DNA of 64,000 nt from Myxococcales bacterium. GTDB lineage: Bacteria; Myxococcota_A; Polyangia; Polyangiales; Polyangiaceae. Both the position numbers and the translations under genes were made by a program. The stretch is taken from assembly GCA_016191785.1 (NCBI GenBank), contig JACPVJ010000043.1, forward strand, positions 1-64,000. The letters are read 5' to 3'. Positions 62,646 through 64,000 of the stretch are shown here, piece after piece (the stretch's first letter is position 1; every line of letters starts with the position of its first letter). The notes below the pieces were generated by a model. The model was not told the DNA's origin, ran no database searches, and saw nothing but the letters and a program-made list of their open reading frames with translations.

Positions 62646-64000
62646 TCAGGGCGCCGGGCAGCGCTCGATCCGCATGACTTCGAGGTCGCTCACGTTGCCG
62701 TAGGCGTCGCGCACGCGAACGCCCAGATTCACGAAGGGCGCGGAGCCGAGCGAGACGGTGAAGTCCGAGTCGAACGGCTGCCAGGCGGCGGCGTCGACGT
62801 TCGAGTCGACGGCGACGCGCATCTCGGCCACGCCGCTCGCGATCGCACCCGGGTCGAACGACGCCCGGCCGTCCGAGTAGAGCAGCTGGCGCAGATCGGG
62901 ATTGCCTTCGAAGGCCTCGACATGGACGTTCGCCGTCGGGGTGACGACGCAGGCAGCTCGGGGAGAGAGCGACAACTCCGCCGCCGGCGGCTCGGGGTCG
63001 AGCCGCGGCGTGACGCAGACCTCCGGCGACCAGCCGCTCTGGACCCCGGACACGGACACCCGAGCCCGCACGCAGTGCTTCACCTCGTTCGGCACCGAGA
63101 GGATCACCTCCCCGGCCTCGGGAACGGCGTCGTTGTAGAGCGTCACCAGCTGGCCGGTGCCGCGCGGCCCGCCGACCGCTGCCTGGACCTCGACCGACGC
63201 GACCCGGTTCGAGGTCAAACCGGTCCGCACGATCAGCGTGTTGTTCCCCGGAAACACCGCGAGGCTCGGCGCCGCGATGGCGTCGTCGCTCGGGTCGCCC
63301 GGGTTTCTGCCCTGCTCGATCTCGGTGCGGTCCGACTCGCCGCCTCCGTCGCTGTCCGACAGGTTGGGCCGCCCGTTGAACCAGAGCTCGGTGGCATTCT
63401 GCACGCCGTCCTGGTCCGGATCCGCCCAGGCGTCGGGCACGTTGGGGTTGGTGCCGTAGAGCGTCTCCCACCACGTCGGCATCAGATCACCGTCCGCGTC
63501 GTCGGCGTCCCACAAGCTGACGGTACTGGCCTTTTCCCGGTGGAACGGCGCGCCGGAGGCGGGCGAGGTGCCGTCGGCGACCACGCGGATCTGGTAGGTG
63601 CCGGCGAGCACGGTGTTGGTGAAGAGCGCGCCGAACAGCCCGTCGCCGGCTTCGCCGTCGTGGTGCAGCCCGTCGTCGGCCAAGGGGAGCGCCTGGGTCG
63701 TCCCGTCCGGCCGCGTCACCAGGGCGTTGACCATCGCGCCGGGGATCGGTGCCCCCTCGTGCGGAAGGGCCTGGATGAGCAGCGGCTTCCCGGCCCAGCG
63801 CCCGTCGTCGAAGGCCTGCCCCGGTGCGGGCTCCGAGAGGATGGGCATCCCCCCCTCGACGTCGGCGCGCATGAAGAGCCGCAGTCGCGTGCGGATCGCG
63901 TGCTCCATGTAGATCTCGACCGAGCTGCTCCCCACCGGGGCGAAGCTCCAGAGCCCGGGCTGGGGACTTACCACGCGGAAGATCGCGTGCGCGTTCGGAT
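62646..64000 (-). CDS. Large secreted protein with Asp-rich repeats (5' end beyond the window)
   Basis: The reading frame is open to the right edge (it reads NAHAIFRVVSPQPGLWSF from the first visible codons), so the start lies outside the window; 451 codons are visible. Mid-region segments DADDADGDLMPTWWETLYGT and DPDQDGVQNATELWFNG form thrombospondin type 3/calcium-type Asp-rich repeats. Ig-like or fibronectin-like beta domains lie on each side. It is probably a secreted, surface-attached or exported adhesin or degradative protein. No catalytic motif is visible in the part present. Confidence 0.7.
   Translation of the reverse strand, partial: PNAHAIFRVVSPQPGLWSFAPVGSSSVEIYMEHAIRTRLRLFMRADVEGGMPILSEPAPGQAFDDGRWAGKPLLIQALPHEGAPIPGAMVNALVTRPDGTTQALPLADDGLHHDGEAGDGLFGALFTNTVLAGTYQIRVVADGTSPASGAPFHREKASTVSLWDADDADGDLMPTWWETLYGTNPNVPDAWADPDQDGVQNATELWFNGRPNLSDSDGGGESDRTEIEQGRNPGDPSDDAIAAPSLAVFPGNNTLIVRTGLTSNRVASVEVQAAVGGPRGTGQLVTLYNDAVPEAGEVILSVPNEVKHCVRARVSVSGVQSGWSPEVCVTPRLDPEPPAAELSLSPRAACVVTPTANVHVEAFEGNPDLRQLLYSDGRASFDPGAIASGVAEMRVAVDSNVDAAAWQPFDSDFTVSLGSAPFVNLGVRVRDAYGNVSDLEVMRIERCPAP

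Overview
The window is GC-rich with strongly G/C-biased third codon positions. Its gene content points to a myxobacterium or close relative (Myxococcota, Polyangia-like). Pointers are a Ser/Thr kinase with PEGA repeats, a PilR-type regulator next to tandem type IV prepilins, a DnaK/J-protein operon, long secreted proteins with Asp-rich calcium-type repeats, and many lipoproteins. No rRNA, tRNA or CRISPR array was found. This taxonomic placement is inference from gene families.

Layout. 1-2.7 kb: tandem repeat, a MerR-like regulator, a sigma-region-4-like protein, an IS481-type transposase remnant and copies of a CTTGGCGG dispersed repeat. 2.7-9.3 kb, mostly minus strand: M19 dipeptidase, a small RHH protein coupled to a zinc-finger ParA ATPase, purH, a lipoprotein, an RluA-type pseudouridine synthase and argB. 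9.3-10.6 kb: a GT5 starch/glycogen-synthase-like protein. 10.5-17.6 kb (minus): J-domain protein, dnaK, a 268-aa adaptor-like protein, an M1 metallopeptidase and a membrane protein. 17.6-20.8 kb (minus): ECF sigma factor, probable anti-sigma protein, two lipoproteins and an LpxL-type acyltransferase, each pair overlapping by 4 nt. 21-25.7 kb: rhomboid protease, a polytopic membrane protein and a large lipoprotein. 25.8-29.5 kb: PilR-like regulator, three prepilins and a clear terminator. 29.5-36.4 kb: an alkaline-phosphatase-superfamily membrane protein, a degenerate pilin-like protein, a TPR protein and a spermidine-synthase/TPR fusion. 36.4-43.8 kb: PEGA kinase, a phosphodiester-glycosidase-like protein, a small lipoprotein and rimO. 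44.1-59.4 kb: a TetR-controlled ten-gene CoA-ester cluster. 59.5-64 kb: a second membrane phosphatase-superfamily protein, a truncated outer-membrane protein fragment, vapBC, and a secreted protein running off the right edge.

The most unusual region is 44.1-59.4 kb. A TetR regulator with a palindromic site upstream is followed by a 1411-aa fused acyl-CoA dehydratase activase/dehydratase, an SCP-x-like thiolase, an acyl-CoA ligase, an NAD-dependent epimerase, two acyl-CoA dehydrogenases (the second without the usual catalytic Glu), a 2[4Fe-4S] ferredoxin-nitroreductase fusion, an OleB/haloalkane-dehalogenase-like hydrolase and a radical SAM enzyme. The first eight genes overlap by 4 nt at every junction; the last two are spaced by 4 nt. 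Together they look like an oxygen-sensitive pathway that builds or degrades an unusual acyl chain. The product cannot be named from sequence alone.
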